Assembly: GCA_037045265.1 (NCBI GenBank)
Contig: JBAOHV010000025.1
Span: forward strand, 238,800-302,799
Reading direction: 5' to 3'
Origin: JBAOHV01 sp037045265
GTDB lineage: Bacteria; Actinomycetota; Acidimicrobiia; Acidimicrobiales; Microtrichaceae
Length of the DNA: 64,000 nucleotides
Positions 1-8,889 of the stretch are shown here, one piece after another. Position numbers and translations under genes: made by a program. Below the pieces are notes generated by a model, which worked only from the letters and a program-made list of their open reading frames with translations, was not told the DNA's origin and did not search any database. Numbering within the stretch: position 1 is the stretch's first letter; the number at the start of each line of letters is the position of its first letter.

Positions 1-463
1 ACAGCGTGTTCTGGTTGTAGGTGAGCGAACCCCAGCCGTAGCGGCCCGGAGGGATCGGATTGATGGCGTAGAAGTCAGCCGCCACCCCTGTGATCCCGAT
101 CGGCCCGCCGGTGACGGACTGGGTGCGGCTGGAGTTGATGACCACGCGGACGATCTCGGCAACCGAGATCGTCGCGATGGCCAGGTAGTCGGCGCGCAGT
201 CGCAGCGTGGGCATGCCCATGAGCAGGCCGAGCAGGCCGGCCGCCACGATGCCCACGGCTATGCCCACCCACAGCGATCCACCGTTGTCGACCACCACCG
301 CCGCGCCGTAGGCGCCGACCATCGCCGAGGCGACGTGGCCGAAGTTCAACAGGCCGGCATAGCCGAACTGCAGGTTCAGGCCGATGGCGGCGAGCGCGTA
401 GTACGCACCCTGCACTCCGAGTGCCTCGCGGATGCCGTCGATGAACGCCGCTCCCAGGTTCAT
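1..463 (-). CDS. livM: LivM-type branched-chain amino-acid ABC transporter permease (C-terminus beyond window)
   Basis: Inner-membrane permease of a HAAT-family importer for branched-chain amino acids or similar substrates. Read on the minus strand from the ATG at 463, the protein begins MNLGAAFIDG and runs through hydrophobic segments with the family hallmark NLQFGYAGLLNFGHV at about residues 29-43, followed by a TLRLRADYLAIATIS stretch typical of LivM. The start overlaps the stop of the upstream livH-like gene by an ATGA, so the two are co-translated. The reading frame is still open at base 1, so only about 154 residues are visible. Family assignment is firm; substrate is not determinable here. 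Confidence 0.9.
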   Translation of the reverse strand, partial: MNLGAAFIDGIREALGVQGAYYALAAIGLNLQFGYAGLLNFGHVASAMVGAYGAAVVVDNGGSLWVGIAVGIVAAGLLGLLMGMPTLRLRADYLAIATISVAEIVRVVINSSRTQSVTGGPIGITGVAADFYAINPIPPGRYGWGSLTYNQNTL

Positions 464-1815
464 GCGGTCCTCGCCCTGACTCCGAACACGCCCTGAGGTC
501 TGATCAGCAGCACCGCGATGAGCGTCGCCAGCGCGACGACGATCTTCAGGTCGGCGTCGAGCCACAAGGTGGACAGGTCCGACACGATGCCGACGAACAG
601 TCCTCCGAACATGGCCCCGAAGGTCGTGCCCAGACCACCCAGCAGCACCGCCGCGAACATGATCAGCAGCACCCGCTGGCCCATCGAGTAGCCGACGGCC
701 TCGCTCGATCCGAGCATCACGCCTGCCAGACCGGCCATGGCGCCCGCCAGCGTCCACACGAGCAGCACGACTCGCTTGTCGTCGATGCCGGATGCGACCG
801 ATAGGTCGCGGTTGTCCGAGACCGCCCGGATCGCGGTGCCGAGCCGTGCACGCTGCAGGAAGAGCCCGACCACGATCAGCGCGCCAGCGGCGACCACCGA
901 GATGACCAGGTCCTTGGGTCGCAGGGCGATCGGGCCGAGATGCATCGACGGCGCCTGCGCGGCGTACTGGGAGTACTGCTTGGTGCTCGATCCGAACACG
1001 GCGCTGAACAGGTAGCGGAACGCGAACGCCAGCCCGATCGAGACGACCATCTGTGACACGACGGGCATACCCCGGCGCCGTAGCGGACGGTAGATGCCCA
1101 GCTCGAACGACGCGCCGAACGCGCTGGTCGCGACGATCGCCCCCAGGGTCGCCAGAACCAGCGGAACGCCCAACCCGTCGGTCGGCGAGTTGAGGTACCA
1201 GGCCACGATCGCGCCGAACGCGATCAACTCGCCGTGTGCGAAGTTGGTCAACCCGGTCGTGCCGAAGATCAGTGAGAGCCCGACTGCTGCAAGGGCGATC
1301 ACCAGACCCAGGCGTATGCCGCTGGCCAACAGGCTGGCCACTCGTTCGGTGGTCGACGATCCGCTCCTCTCGGTCGTCGAGCCCTTGCTCTCGAGTCGGA
1401 AGATCACCGAACGGTCGCTGCCGTCGCGCACCCGCGGCGACAGCTCCGCCGGTGCTCCCTCGGCGATGACGACATCGTCGGGGAAGGTCGCTCGGTCGAG
1501 GGCGACGCCGTACTTGCCGGCGCCGGGGACCACGACCGCTGCCACACCGTCTGCATCCGACGTCGATCGGCCGATCTCGGCGCCGTCGAGCGACACGACC
1601 AGCTCGACGCCCTCGACCGGGGTGCGGTCATCGTCCACCGTCACCGTGGCCACGATCCGGGTGGACCCGGCGGTCGTGGTGGCCGTCGGGTCTGTCGTTG
1701 ACGGGGCCTCCTGGGCCGACACGGCACTGCCGAACCCGAACGTCGTGACCACGACCGCGAGCAACAGTGCTGACATCACGGCTGGTCGACTGACGGCGTG
1801 GGCCCGGTTCAGCAT
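460..1815 (-). CDS. livH: LivH-type branched-chain amino-acid ABC permease with N-terminal secreted beta-domain
   Basis: Permease partner of the LivM gene that follows it (4-base ATGA overlap). The C-terminal part of about 300 residues is a standard LivH: GLSLIFGTTGLTNFAHGEL, then several membrane helices, ending RPQGVFGV. Unusually, this is preceded by about 150 extra residues: a signal peptide (MLNRAHAV..., hydrophobic core ALLLAVVVTTFGF, then AQEAP), a Thr-rich linker, and a domain (about residues 50-125) with the pattern VEGVELVVSLDGAEIGRS and DADGVAAVV, resembling carboxypeptidase-regulatory or CnaB-like beta-sandwich folds. The ATG at 1815 was chosen because it precedes the signal peptide; upstream codons lack coding character. 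The extension could present a ligand-binding or docking module outside the membrane; this is inference. Confidence 0.85.
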   Translation of the reverse strand: MLNRAHAVSRPAVMSALLLAVVVTTFGFGSAVSAQEAPSTTDPTATTTAGSTRIVATVTVDDDRTPVEGVELVVSLDGAEIGRSTSDADGVAAVVVPGAGKYGVALDRATFPDDVVIAEGAPAELSPRVRDGSDRSVIFRLESKGSTTERSGSSTTERVASLLASGIRLGLVIALAAVGLSLIFGTTGLTNFAHGELIAFGAIVAWYLNSPTDGLGVPLVLATLGAIVATSAFGASFELGIYRPLRRRGMPVVSQMVVSIGLAFAFRYLFSAVFGSSTKQYSQYAAQAPSMHLGPIALRPKDLVISVVAAGALIVVGLFLQRARLGTAIRAVSDNRDLSVASGIDDKRVVLLVWTLAGAMAGLAGVMLGSSEAVGYSMGQRVLLIMFAAVLLGGLGTTFGAMFGGLFVGIVSDLSTLWLDADLKIVVALATLIAVLLIRPQGVFGVRARTA

Positions 1816-1865
1816 CGCGCCGCAGTGTAGGGAAGTCCGTTGCCGTGTGGTGGAAGACTGCGGCG

Positions 1866-4217
1866 ATGGCCGACCACGAGGACTCGTCCGGACGCCACCT
1901 GGCTGCCGCAGGTGGACTGAGCGCCGTCGTCCACGGCGACACGGTGCGCATCGGCTGGGCCGGTCACGACGACTGGTTCGGCCCCGGTCGGTTCCGAATC
2001 GGCGATCGCGACATGACACTCGCCGATCCGCGCAGCATCCACGGTGTGGATGACCTGGGGGAGTGGACGGCGTCCATCTGGCTCGCCGACCGAACAGCGT
2101 CACCACGTATCGACGCGTCGCTCGCCGCTTACCAGGACCAGCCGCTGATGGTCTTCTCGCTGCGCGCCCCGGTCGGTGTCGACGACGGCCTGTCGACCGG
2201 CGAGTTCGGGTCGCCCTGCGTCTCCTGGCCGGTGTTCGACCCGGTGGAGCGGATCCCCGGTGGTGTGCCCGAGGACGCGTCAGCGTTCGGGTACCAGTAC
2301 ATGGAGTTCGCACTGCCCACCGCGTCGGACGCCGGATTCGCGGCGTGGACCTTCTGGCCGTTCCGCCCGTCGGTGGTGATGCCTCTGATGTGCCTCTCGG
2401 ACGCGGGTGCGCTGCTGCTCGCTCCGCTCGACCAGTTCCACGAGCAGGTCATCGCCGTAGCGCCCGACGCCGAGCACGCCGCCGATGGTGTCCGCTGCGG
2501 CTGGCACGGGGACCTGAACTCGGTGCCGAAGGGCTTCAGCACCGAGTTCGCGGTCGTGGGCGGAACCGACGCCCGTGACTGCCTGGACCGCTGGGCCGAG
2601 CTCCTCGTGAGTCGGGCCGGTACCCGCCGCCTGCCCCGCGGCATCGACTCGCTCGGCTCGCATGTCTCGTACTGGACCGACAACGGCGCCGCGTACTGGT
2701 ACCGCACAGCGCCTGCGGAGGACGGCGACGGGCGGCGCAGCGTCACCGAGACCCTGACCGACACCCTGGACGATCTCCGGTCGCGGAACGTGCCGTTCCG
2801 GTCGGTGCAGCTCGACTCCTGGTTCTACCCGCACCGCTCCATCAGGCCTTTCGACACCGAGGCCTGGGACGTGCCACCGACGGGGCTCTCGTGCTGGGAA
2901 GCCCGCGACGACATCCTCCCCGACGGGATCTCCGCGCTTCGCCGTCAACTGGGCGATCCGCCGCTGGTCGCCCACTGTCGTCACCTCTCGTCGGACTCCC
3001 CCTACCTGGAGCAGCACGACTGCTGGGTCGACGGCGAGTACGCGCACCCCGCTGACGTGTCGCTCTACGAGCGCTACCTGGACCAGGCCGCCGGGTGGGG
3101 AGTTCAGACCTTCGAGCACGACTGGTTGGTCGAGTGCTTCCTGGGTGTGCGGGGCCTGCGGGAGTCGCCGGGGCGGGCACGCCGGTGGCAGGCGGAGCTG
3201 GACGCCGCGCTGGCGCGGCGCGGCATGACGGCCCAGTGGTGCATGGCCACCCCGGCCGACATCATGGAGACGACCCACCTGAGCCAGGTGACATCGATCC
3301 GCACGTCGGGTGACCACGGCTACCTGGTTCCCCCGGAGCTGCTCTGGGCGTGGTTCCTCTACACCAACGCGTTGGTGAGACCGCTCGGGCTGTGGCCGTA
3401 CAAGGACGTGTTCCGCAGCGACGGTCACGGCGGCAGCACAGACCCCGGAGCCGAAGCTGCGCTCGCCGCGTTGTCGGGCGGTCCGGTCGGCATAGGTGAC
3501 CCGTTGGGGGGAGCCTCGCGCGAGCTGGTCCTGCGCACCGCCAGGGCCGACGGCCTGCTGGTGGCACCCGACGCGCCGATTGCCGCCATCGGTCGTTGCT
3601 TCGCCCGCCACGGCGTGCTCGAACCAGAACCGGTCGTGGGCGCGACCCACAGCGTCCATAGCGCCGGACGGTGGTCCTACGTGGTGACGATGCACTGCCA
3701 CGACGGCAGCGGACCGCTGTCGACCACGTTGCATCTCCCCGAGCTCGGCAACGACACGCCGGCCGACTCGGCGCGCACACCGGTCACGAGCGCTGCGGTG
3801 CTCGACTGGCGCAGCGGTCAGGTAGCTCTGGTGGATTCGCGGAGCGCGCAGGTGGTCGAGGTCGCACCCAAGGCCTGGGCGCTGCACGTGTTGGCACCGC
3901 TGCTTCTCGACGGACGCCTGGCGGTGTTCGGCGACTCGACCCGCTACGCGACAGCGGGGCGCCAGCTGATCAGCGATGTTGAGGAGCGCGACGGTTCGGT
4001 CCGCGTCCGCCTTGCAGGAGCATCCGAGCGCGTGGTCCTGGTCGGCTGGTCGAACGCGGTGACGCTGCGGGCCGAGGTCACGACCGGCACGGTGGCGGCT
4101 CGCCAGGGCCCCGGTTCGGTCACCGAGCTCGAGGTGCTCGATGGCCGGTGGGAGCTCGCGATCGATCTGCCTGCCGAGCCGGGCTCGGCGACCGTAGAGC
4201 TGCTGGTGCAGCCCTGA
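1866..4217 (+). CDS. Clan GH-D glycoside hydrolase (GH36/raffinose-synthase-like)
   Basis: A 783-residue cytoplasmic protein with no signal peptide. The central part reads like a clan D (beta/alpha)8 barrel: VQLDSWFYPH near residue 320, TFEHDWLVE near 425 (the Asp is the likely nucleophile position), and LSGGPVGIGDPLG near 540, the glycine-rich block of raffinose synthase and GH36 relatives. The N-terminal 250 residues look like a beta-sandwich and the last 150 like a C-terminal beta-domain. The ATG at 1866 has a GGAAG about nine bases upstream; an in-frame GTG at 1845 is possible. It is divergent from livH with a 50-base gap. Substrate is unknown; an alpha-galactoside is the natural first guess from the family. 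Confidence 0.6.
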   Translation: MADHEDSSGRHLAAAGGLSAVVHGDTVRIGWAGHDDWFGPGRFRIGDRDMTLADPRSIHGVDDLGEWTASIWLADRTASPRIDASLAAYQDQPLMVFSLRAPVGVDDGLSTGEFGSPCVSWPVFDPVERIPGGVPEDASAFGYQYMEFALPTASDAGFAAWTFWPFRPSVVMPLMCLSDAGALLLAPLDQFHEQVIAVAPDAEHAADGVRCGWHGDLNSVPKGFSTEFAVVGGTDARDCLDRWAELLVSRAGTRRLPRGIDSLGSHVSYWTDNGAAYWYRTAPAEDGDGRRSVTETLTDTLDDLRSRNVPFRSVQLDSWFYPHRSIRPFDTEAWDVPPTGLSCWEARDDILPDGISALRRQLGDPPLVAHCRHLSSDSPYLEQHDCWVDGEYAHPADVSLYERYLDQAAGWGVQTFEHDWLVECFLGVRGLRESPGRARRWQAELDAALARRGMTAQWCMATPADIMETTHLSQVTSIRTSGDHGYLVPPELLWAWFLYTNALVRPLGLWPYKDVFRSDGHGGSTDPGAEAALAALSGGPVGIGDPLGGASRELVLRTARADGLLVAPDAPIAAIGRCFARHGVLEPEPVVGATHSVHSAGRWSYVVTMHCHDGSGPLSTTLHLPELGNDTPADSARTPVTSAAVLDWRSGQVALVDSRSAQVVEVAPKAWALHVLAPLLLDGRLAVFGDSTRYATAGRQLISDVEERDGSVRVRLAGASERVVLVGWSNAVTLRAEVTTGTVAARQGPGSVTELEVLDGRWELAIDLPAEPGSATVELLVQP

Positions 4218-4224
4218 CCAGTGC

Positions 4225-4854
4225 TCAGCGGTCTCGGTCGGACAGGCGAACGGCGTGGCCGAGCGTGAAGTACGACATGGGCTTGGGGCCGCGGACGTAA
4301 CGGCGCTCCAGGTGCTCGATACCGAACCCGGCGTCGCTGACCATGACCTCGGCATCACGGGTCAAGTGGCAGCCGCCGCCGAGGCGGTGTTGGATCGGCT
4401 CCAGCCGGCGCTGCCACCTGCGGACCGACTCGTCGGGAGCGCGCCCGTGCTCCAGGAAGTGGAAACGCCCTCCGGGGCGCAGCACCCGGCGCAGCTCGGC
4501 CAGAGCGGTCGGTACGTCCGGGATCGTGCACAGCGTGAAAGTCGCAAGTGCTCCGTCGCAGCTGGAGTCGTCGAGTGGTATCCGCTGCCCGTCGATACCC
4601 ACGAACTCGACCTCGGCGCTGGCGGCACCGCAGCGCGCCAGCGACCTCTCGCGGGCCAGTGCGGAAGGCTCGACCGCCAGGATGCGGGTCACCTCGGTCG
4701 GGTACAGCGGCGCGTTGAAGCCCGAGCCGAACCCGATCTCGACGACGGTCCCCGACAGGCCTTCCGTGGCGCGTCGTCGATAGCGGTCCATTCCCTGGTT
4801 GCCGCATGCCAGCTCGATGATCCTCGGCAGCACCCGGTCCTCGTACCAACCCAT
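4225..4854 (-). CDS. Class I SAM-dependent methyltransferase
   Basis: A 209-residue soluble protein of the UbiE/phospholipid-methyltransferase-like type. Motif I is VVEIGFGSGFNAPLYP (about residues 37-52), the acidic end of strand 2 is AVEPSA, motif II is LATFTLCTIPD and the following block is RVLRPGGRFHFLEHG. The ATG at 4854 follows a strong GGAGGAG. It lies just downstream of the acyl-CoA ligase on the same strand (41-base gap) and may be co-transcribed with it. The methyl acceptor cannot be read from the sequence. Confidence 0.85.
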   Translation of the reverse strand: MGWYEDRVLPRIIELACGNQGMDRYRRRATEGLSGTVVEIGFGSGFNAPLYPTEVTRILAVEPSALARERSLARCGAASAEVEFVGIDGQRIPLDDSSCDGALATFTLCTIPDVPTALAELRRVLRPGGRFHFLEHGRAPDESVRRWQRRLEPIQHRLGGGCHLTRDAEVMVSDAGFGIEHLERRYVRGPKPMSYFTLGHAVRLSDRDR

Positions 4855-4895
4855 GATCTTCTCCTCCGTGGGGCCGGTCGTGGCCGTGGCGGGGG

Positions 4896-6446
4896 TCAGT
4901 TGACCTGCCGCTCACGGCCTTCCCAGTAGGGCTCCCGCAGCTTGAACTTCTGCAGCTTGCCCGTAGCGGTGCGCGCGAGCTCGTCGCGGAACTCCACCGA
5001 CGTGGGGCACTTGTAGTGCGCGATCTTGGAGCGGCAGTGCTCGATCAGGTCACGCTCGGTCACCTCGGAACCCGGATCGAGCACGACCAGCGCCTTGATC
5101 GTCTCCCCCCAGCGGTCGTCAGGGATCCCGATGACCGCTACCTCGGCCACGTGGGGGTGACCGAACAGGACGTCCTCGACCTCGATCGACGAGACGTTCT
5201 CGCCGCCCGAGATGATCACGTCCTTCTTGCGGTCCTGGATCGTGACGTAGTGCTCGTCGTCGATCGTCGCCCCGTCCCCGGTGTGGAACCAACCGCCAGC
5301 GAGCGCGGCGGTGGTCTCGGTGGGCTGGTCCCAGTAGCTCTTGAGCACCGTGTTGCTCTCGGCCAGCAGTTCGCCCTCGTCGTCGACGTCGAGCCTGGTG
5401 CCGAGCACCGGTGCCCCAGCACGAACCAGCTTGCGAGCCCGCTCCGCGGTGTCGAGCTCGTCCCACTCGGAGCGGCTGCGGTTCATCGTTAGCAGGGGGG
5501 CGGTCTCGGTCAGTCCGTAGATCTGGATGAACTCCCAGCCGAGCTCGGTCTCGACACGTTCGATCGTGCGTGACGGCGGCGGCGCGCCGGCGACGATGAT
5601 GCGCACCCGGCGTCGACCGTCCGAACCGTTCCCGGGGATCGGTCCTTCCCAGCTCGCCGCGGCGTCGAGCACCATCGACACCACCGCAGGAGCGCCACAC
5701 AGGAGCGTGACACCGTGGTCGCGGACCCGTCGCAGGATCTCCGCGCCGTCGACCTTGCGCAGAACTACCTGACGGACACCCATAGCAGCGGTCGTGTAGG
5801 GCATGCCCCAGCCGTTGCAATGGAACATCGGCAGCGTGTGGAGGTAGACGTCGCGGTCGTCGACCCCGGCGTGCCAGCCGAACATCGCCGCGTTGACCCA
5901 CAGGTTGCGGTGGGTCATCTCCACACCCTTGGGTCGTGCCGTGGTGCCGCTGGTGTAGTTGATCGTCGCCGTGGCGTTCTCGTCGGGCACCCAGGGTGAG
6001 AACTCCAGGTCGTCGCGGTAGAGCACCTGGTCAGACTCCTCGCCGATGACGAACTTGTGCTGTGCCCGGACCCCTCCGAGCTGCTCCTCCAGCTCGGGGT
6101 CGATCAGCAGCACCTGCGCACCACAGTGTTCGACGATGTAGCGGACCTCGTCGGCGTGAAGACGGAAGTTGACCGGGACCGCGACCCGGCCGGAGTACGG
6201 CGCACCGTAGAGGGCGCTCAGGAGCCGGGCGGAGTTCTGCGAGACGACCGCGACCCTGCCGCCCTGGGGCACTCCGAGCGACTCCAGGCCGGCAGAGAAC
6301 GCGCGTGCACGGCGGGCGACCTCGCGGTAGGTCATGTCCCCGAACGACGGTGCCGGCTGGTCGGGCTCGTCGACGATCCCGACACGGTCGCCGTAGACCG
6401 CCTCGGCGCGGTCCAAGTGGTCTCTGACGGTGAGCGGTACGAGCAT
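4896..6446 (-). CDS. Long-chain fatty-acid-CoA ligase / acyl-CoA synthetase (ANL superfamily)
   Basis: ATP-dependent activation of a carboxylic acid to its CoA thioester. The 516-residue length is normal for the family. The P-loop-like motif TINYTSGTTARPKGVEMTH is at residues 161-179, the A5 motif is IYGLTETAP, the A8 region is DRKKDVIISGGENVSSIEVE, and the catalytic lysine region is ATGKLQKFKLR near the C-terminus. The protein resembles medium/long-chain ligases used for catabolism in actinobacteria. The divergent neighbour starting at 6566 leaves a 119-base promoter region. Confidence 0.92.
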   Translation of the reverse strand: MLVPLTVRDHLDRAEAVYGDRVGIVDEPDQPAPSFGDMTYREVARRARAFSAGLESLGVPQGGRVAVVSQNSARLLSALYGAPYSGRVAVPVNFRLHADEVRYIVEHCGAQVLLIDPELEEQLGGVRAQHKFVIGEESDQVLYRDDLEFSPWVPDENATATINYTSGTTARPKGVEMTHRNLWVNAAMFGWHAGVDDRDVYLHTLPMFHCNGWGMPYTTAAMGVRQVVLRKVDGAEILRRVRDHGVTLLCGAPAVVSMVLDAAASWEGPIPGNGSDGRRRVRIIVAGAPPPSRTIERVETELGWEFIQIYGLTETAPLLTMNRSRSEWDELDTAERARKLVRAGAPVLGTRLDVDDEGELLAESNTVLKSYWDQPTETTAALAGGWFHTGDGATIDDEHYVTIQDRKKDVIISGGENVSSIEVEDVLFGHPHVAEVAVIGIPDDRWGETIKALVVLDPGSEVTERDLIEHCRSKIAHYKCPTSVEFRDELARTATGKLQKFKLREPYWEGRERQVN

Positions 6447-6565
6447 CTTTCCACCCTTGTGGTCACGTGGCCGGGCCAGTCTCGCTCAGCTCGGCGGTCT
6501 CTGCTCGTACTGCGGGGAACCATCCCGTTTGGGGTGTGGGACCGAACGCGGCGCAGACTGACGCC

Positions 6566-7792
6566 GTGAGCTCGGTCGAACAGCGTGACCTGCTGATCAT
6601 CGGCGGCGGTCCAGCCGGTGCCGCCGCGGCGATCCGTGCCGCCCGGGGTGGTGCGAGCGTCACGGTGTTCGAGAAGGGCGAACCCGGACGGGACAAGATC
6701 TGCGGTGACGGCTTGACGCCACGAGCCGTGCGTGCGTTGGACGAGCTCGGGGTCGATCTGAGTGACGCCCACCGGATCGACGGGTTGCGGATGATCGCCA
6801 ACCGGACCGAGCGCCAGCTCCCGTGGCCCGGCATCGACCCGTTCCCCGCACACGGGGCGGTCTGGCCTCGCCGTCTTCTCGACGAGCGGCTGATGCAACT
6901 GGCCGGTGAGGCGGGTGCGGAGTTGCTCTGGGGGCAGGACGCCCTACCGGTGCTGGACGGCTCGCGTGTCACAGGTGTCCGGGTGGGAGCCAGGTCGTGG
7001 TCGGCGCCGATGGTGGTCGTCGCCACTGGCGCACCGGGGAGTGTCGCCAGGATGCTCGGCGCCGAGCGGGACCCCGACGAGCCCTTCGGCCTGGCGATCC
7101 GCGCCTATGCGGAGTCGCCCCGCCACGCCGAGCGGTACCTGGAAGCGTGTCTCACGCTGCGTGACGAACAGGGCGTGGCAGTACCCGGCTACGGGTGGAT
7201 GTTCCCCTGCGGAGACGGAACGGTGAACATCGGCGTCGGGGCGCTGTCCACGATGAAGGGCTTCAGGTCTCTGAACCTCAACCGACTCCAGGACAGCTAT
7301 CGATCTCTGGTGCAGGACAGCTGGGATCTGGGCCCGGACCGGGAACGCCCCCGTGCTTGGCGCCTGCCCATGAGCACGGTGCGTCGCCACGGGCCCGGAT
7401 GGGTGGCGGTCGGTGACGCCGCCGGTCTGGTCAACCCGATGAACGGCGAGGGCATCGACTACGGGCTCGAGTCCGGCATGCTGGCAGCCGACATGTTCCT
7501 GGATGGTCCTGTCGGTGCCCCGGCGCGCTATGACCGGCTGCTCGGTGAGCGCTTCGACTCGTTCCTGAGGACCGGTCGACGGTTCTCGTTCCTGATCGGT
7601 CACCCGATGATCCTTCGTAGCGGCCTGAGGCTCGCGGTGGGCACCCAGGGCATCGCAGACCTGACGTTGCAGGTCATGGGCAACCTGGTCGACTCTTCGA
7701 CCCCGGGCGCGGGTGGGATCGCCATGCGCAGCGCCGACAGGCTGCTCGCACTGGCCGATCCGGTGCTCCGACGGACGCGGGCCGGCGGGTAG
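6566..7792 (+). CDS. Geranylgeranyl-reductase-family FAD-dependent oxidoreductase
   Basis: A 408-residue flavoprotein that would reduce isoprenoid double bonds, for example of menaquinone side chains or polyprenyl lipids. The FAD dinucleotide motif LLIIGGGPAGAAAA is at the very N-terminus, KICGDGLTPRAV follows, and the GD motif VGDAAGLVNPMNGEGIDYG lies near residue 290; these are hallmarks of the family. The GTG at 6566 is chosen because the flavin motif begins seven residues later and upstream in-frame sequence is not protein-like. The exact isoprenoid substrate is unknown. Confidence 0.85.
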   Translation: MSSVEQRDLLIIGGGPAGAAAAIRAARGGASVTVFEKGEPGRDKICGDGLTPRAVRALDELGVDLSDAHRIDGLRMIANRTERQLPWPGIDPFPAHGAVWPRRLLDERLMQLAGEAGAELLWGQDALPVLDGSRVTGVRVGARSWSAPMVVVATGAPGSVARMLGAERDPDEPFGLAIRAYAESPRHAERYLEACLTLRDEQGVAVPGYGWMFPCGDGTVNIGVGALSTMKGFRSLNLNRLQDSYRSLVQDSWDLGPDRERPRAWRLPMSTVRRHGPGWVAVGDAAGLVNPMNGEGIDYGLESGMLAADMFLDGPVGAPARYDRLLGERFDSFLRTGRRFSFLIGHPMILRSGLRLAVGTQGIADLTLQVMGNLVDSSTPGAGGIAMRSADRLLALADPVLRRTRAGG

Positions 7793-7840
7793 CCGCCCGA
7801 CCGCGCAGCACCGCCCGACCGCGCAGCACCGCCCGTCACG
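7793..7840. repeat. Short tandem repeat, 18-bp unit
   Basis: Two exact consecutive copies of CCGCCCGACCGCGCAGCA followed by a partial third, filling the gap between the convergent reductase gene and ABC permease gene. No function is evident; it may be slippage of a GC-rich spacer. Confidence 0.8.
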
Positions 7841-7848
7841 CGGCGGTC

Positions 7849-8889
7849 TCAGGTGTCCCAGGAGAAGACGCGGGTCGCGATCAGAGTCAGGACCGAGGCG
7901 AAGCCGAGGAGTATCGCCATCGGCACCACGATCGCCCCGACCCCGCCGTCGCGGACGAGCACGTCGAGGAGCCCGGTGCTCAGGTGACGCATCGGCATCA
8001 GCTCGGCGACCTGCTGCACCCAGTCGGGCATGTCGTCGATGGGGAAGAAGACGCCCGACAAGAAGGCCATGGGCAACACGACCAGGTTCACGGCGGCTGA
8101 AGCGGACTCCTCGGTGCGGGCGAACGAGCCGACGAGCAGGCCCACCGACAGGAACGCCAATGTGCCGGCGATCAGCAGCGGCAGGGCGAGCCACCACTGT
8201 CCGCGCAGCTGGAGACCGAAGGGTGGGGTCAGGGCGACGCCGATGAACACCGCTGCCTGAGCTATGGCCACGACGAGGCTGACCCCGATGCGGGCGCCGA
8301 TCACCGAGGACGACGACACGGGCGACATCCGCAGCCGGCGCAGAACCTGGTTGCGGCGCCAGATCACCAGGTTCATCGCGGCACCGAACGCCGCCGACAT
8401 GGCGATGGCCCACGCCAGCAGACCGGACGTCAGGTACTGGATCGGTTCGAACGACTCGTCCTCGACCTGCTGTGCGTCGACGGTGAAGCGAGGCGGCTGC
8501 CCGGTCGCCATGACGTTCGCCTGGCCGACCACGGCGTCGACCACCCCTTGCACGGTGGCGGAGGTGACCGGATCGGTGACCGAGTAGCGCAGCTCGACCC
8601 GGGTCCCGTCCTGTCTGATCGCAGCTGGAAGATCACCGTCACGAACGGCTGCGACGGCCTCGTCGAAGGAGTCGTAGCGTTCGATGGTGAAGACCTGTTC
8701 CGGGAGCGCGTCGACGAGCACTCCGTCACCGCTGACACCGATGGTCACCCGGCCTGCGTCGGCGCTGCCGAGCAGCAGCCCGAAAAGCACCAGGAACATG
8801 AGCGGGAACAGGAAGTAGAAGAACAACGCCGTCTTGTCAGCGGCGAGGCCCTTGAACATCGCCCGCGACAGGGACCACCAGGCCCTCAT
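7849..8889 (-). CDS. ABC-2 type export permease
   Basis: A 346-residue membrane protein of the ABC-2/DrrB-like type. The N-terminal helix (KTALFFYFLFPLMFLVLFGLLLG is the core) is followed by an extracytoplasmic loop of about 140 residues, then five membrane segments containing AAFGAAMNLVIWRRNQVLRRLR and FLSGVFFPIDDMPDWVQ, a typical ABC-2 signature region. The start overlaps the stop of the ATPase gene by 4 bases, so they form one transporter operon. Such pairs export drugs or lipids, but the substrate is not predictable. Confidence 0.88.
   Translation of the reverse strand: MRAWWSLSRAMFKGLAADKTALFFYFLFPLMFLVLFGLLLGSADAGRVTIGVSGDGVLVDALPEQVFTIERYDSFDEAVAAVRDGDLPAAIRQDGTRVELRYSVTDPVTSATVQGVVDAVVGQANVMATGQPPRFTVDAQQVEDESFEPIQYLTSGLLAWAIAMSAAFGAAMNLVIWRRNQVLRRLRMSPVSSSSVIGARIGVSLVVAIAQAAVFIGVALTPPFGLQLRGQWWLALPLLIAGTLAFLSVGLLVGSFARTEESASAAVNLVVLPMAFLSGVFFPIDDMPDWVQQVAELMPMRHLSTGLLDVLVRDGGVGAIVVPMAILLGFASVLTLIATRVFSWDT

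Noticed and set aside
2280..4358. Long minus-strand open frame of about 690 codons opposite the glycosidase
   Set aside because: It is a GC-driven shadow; composition is Arg/Pro-rich with no motif, and the plus strand encodes a clear glycosidase.
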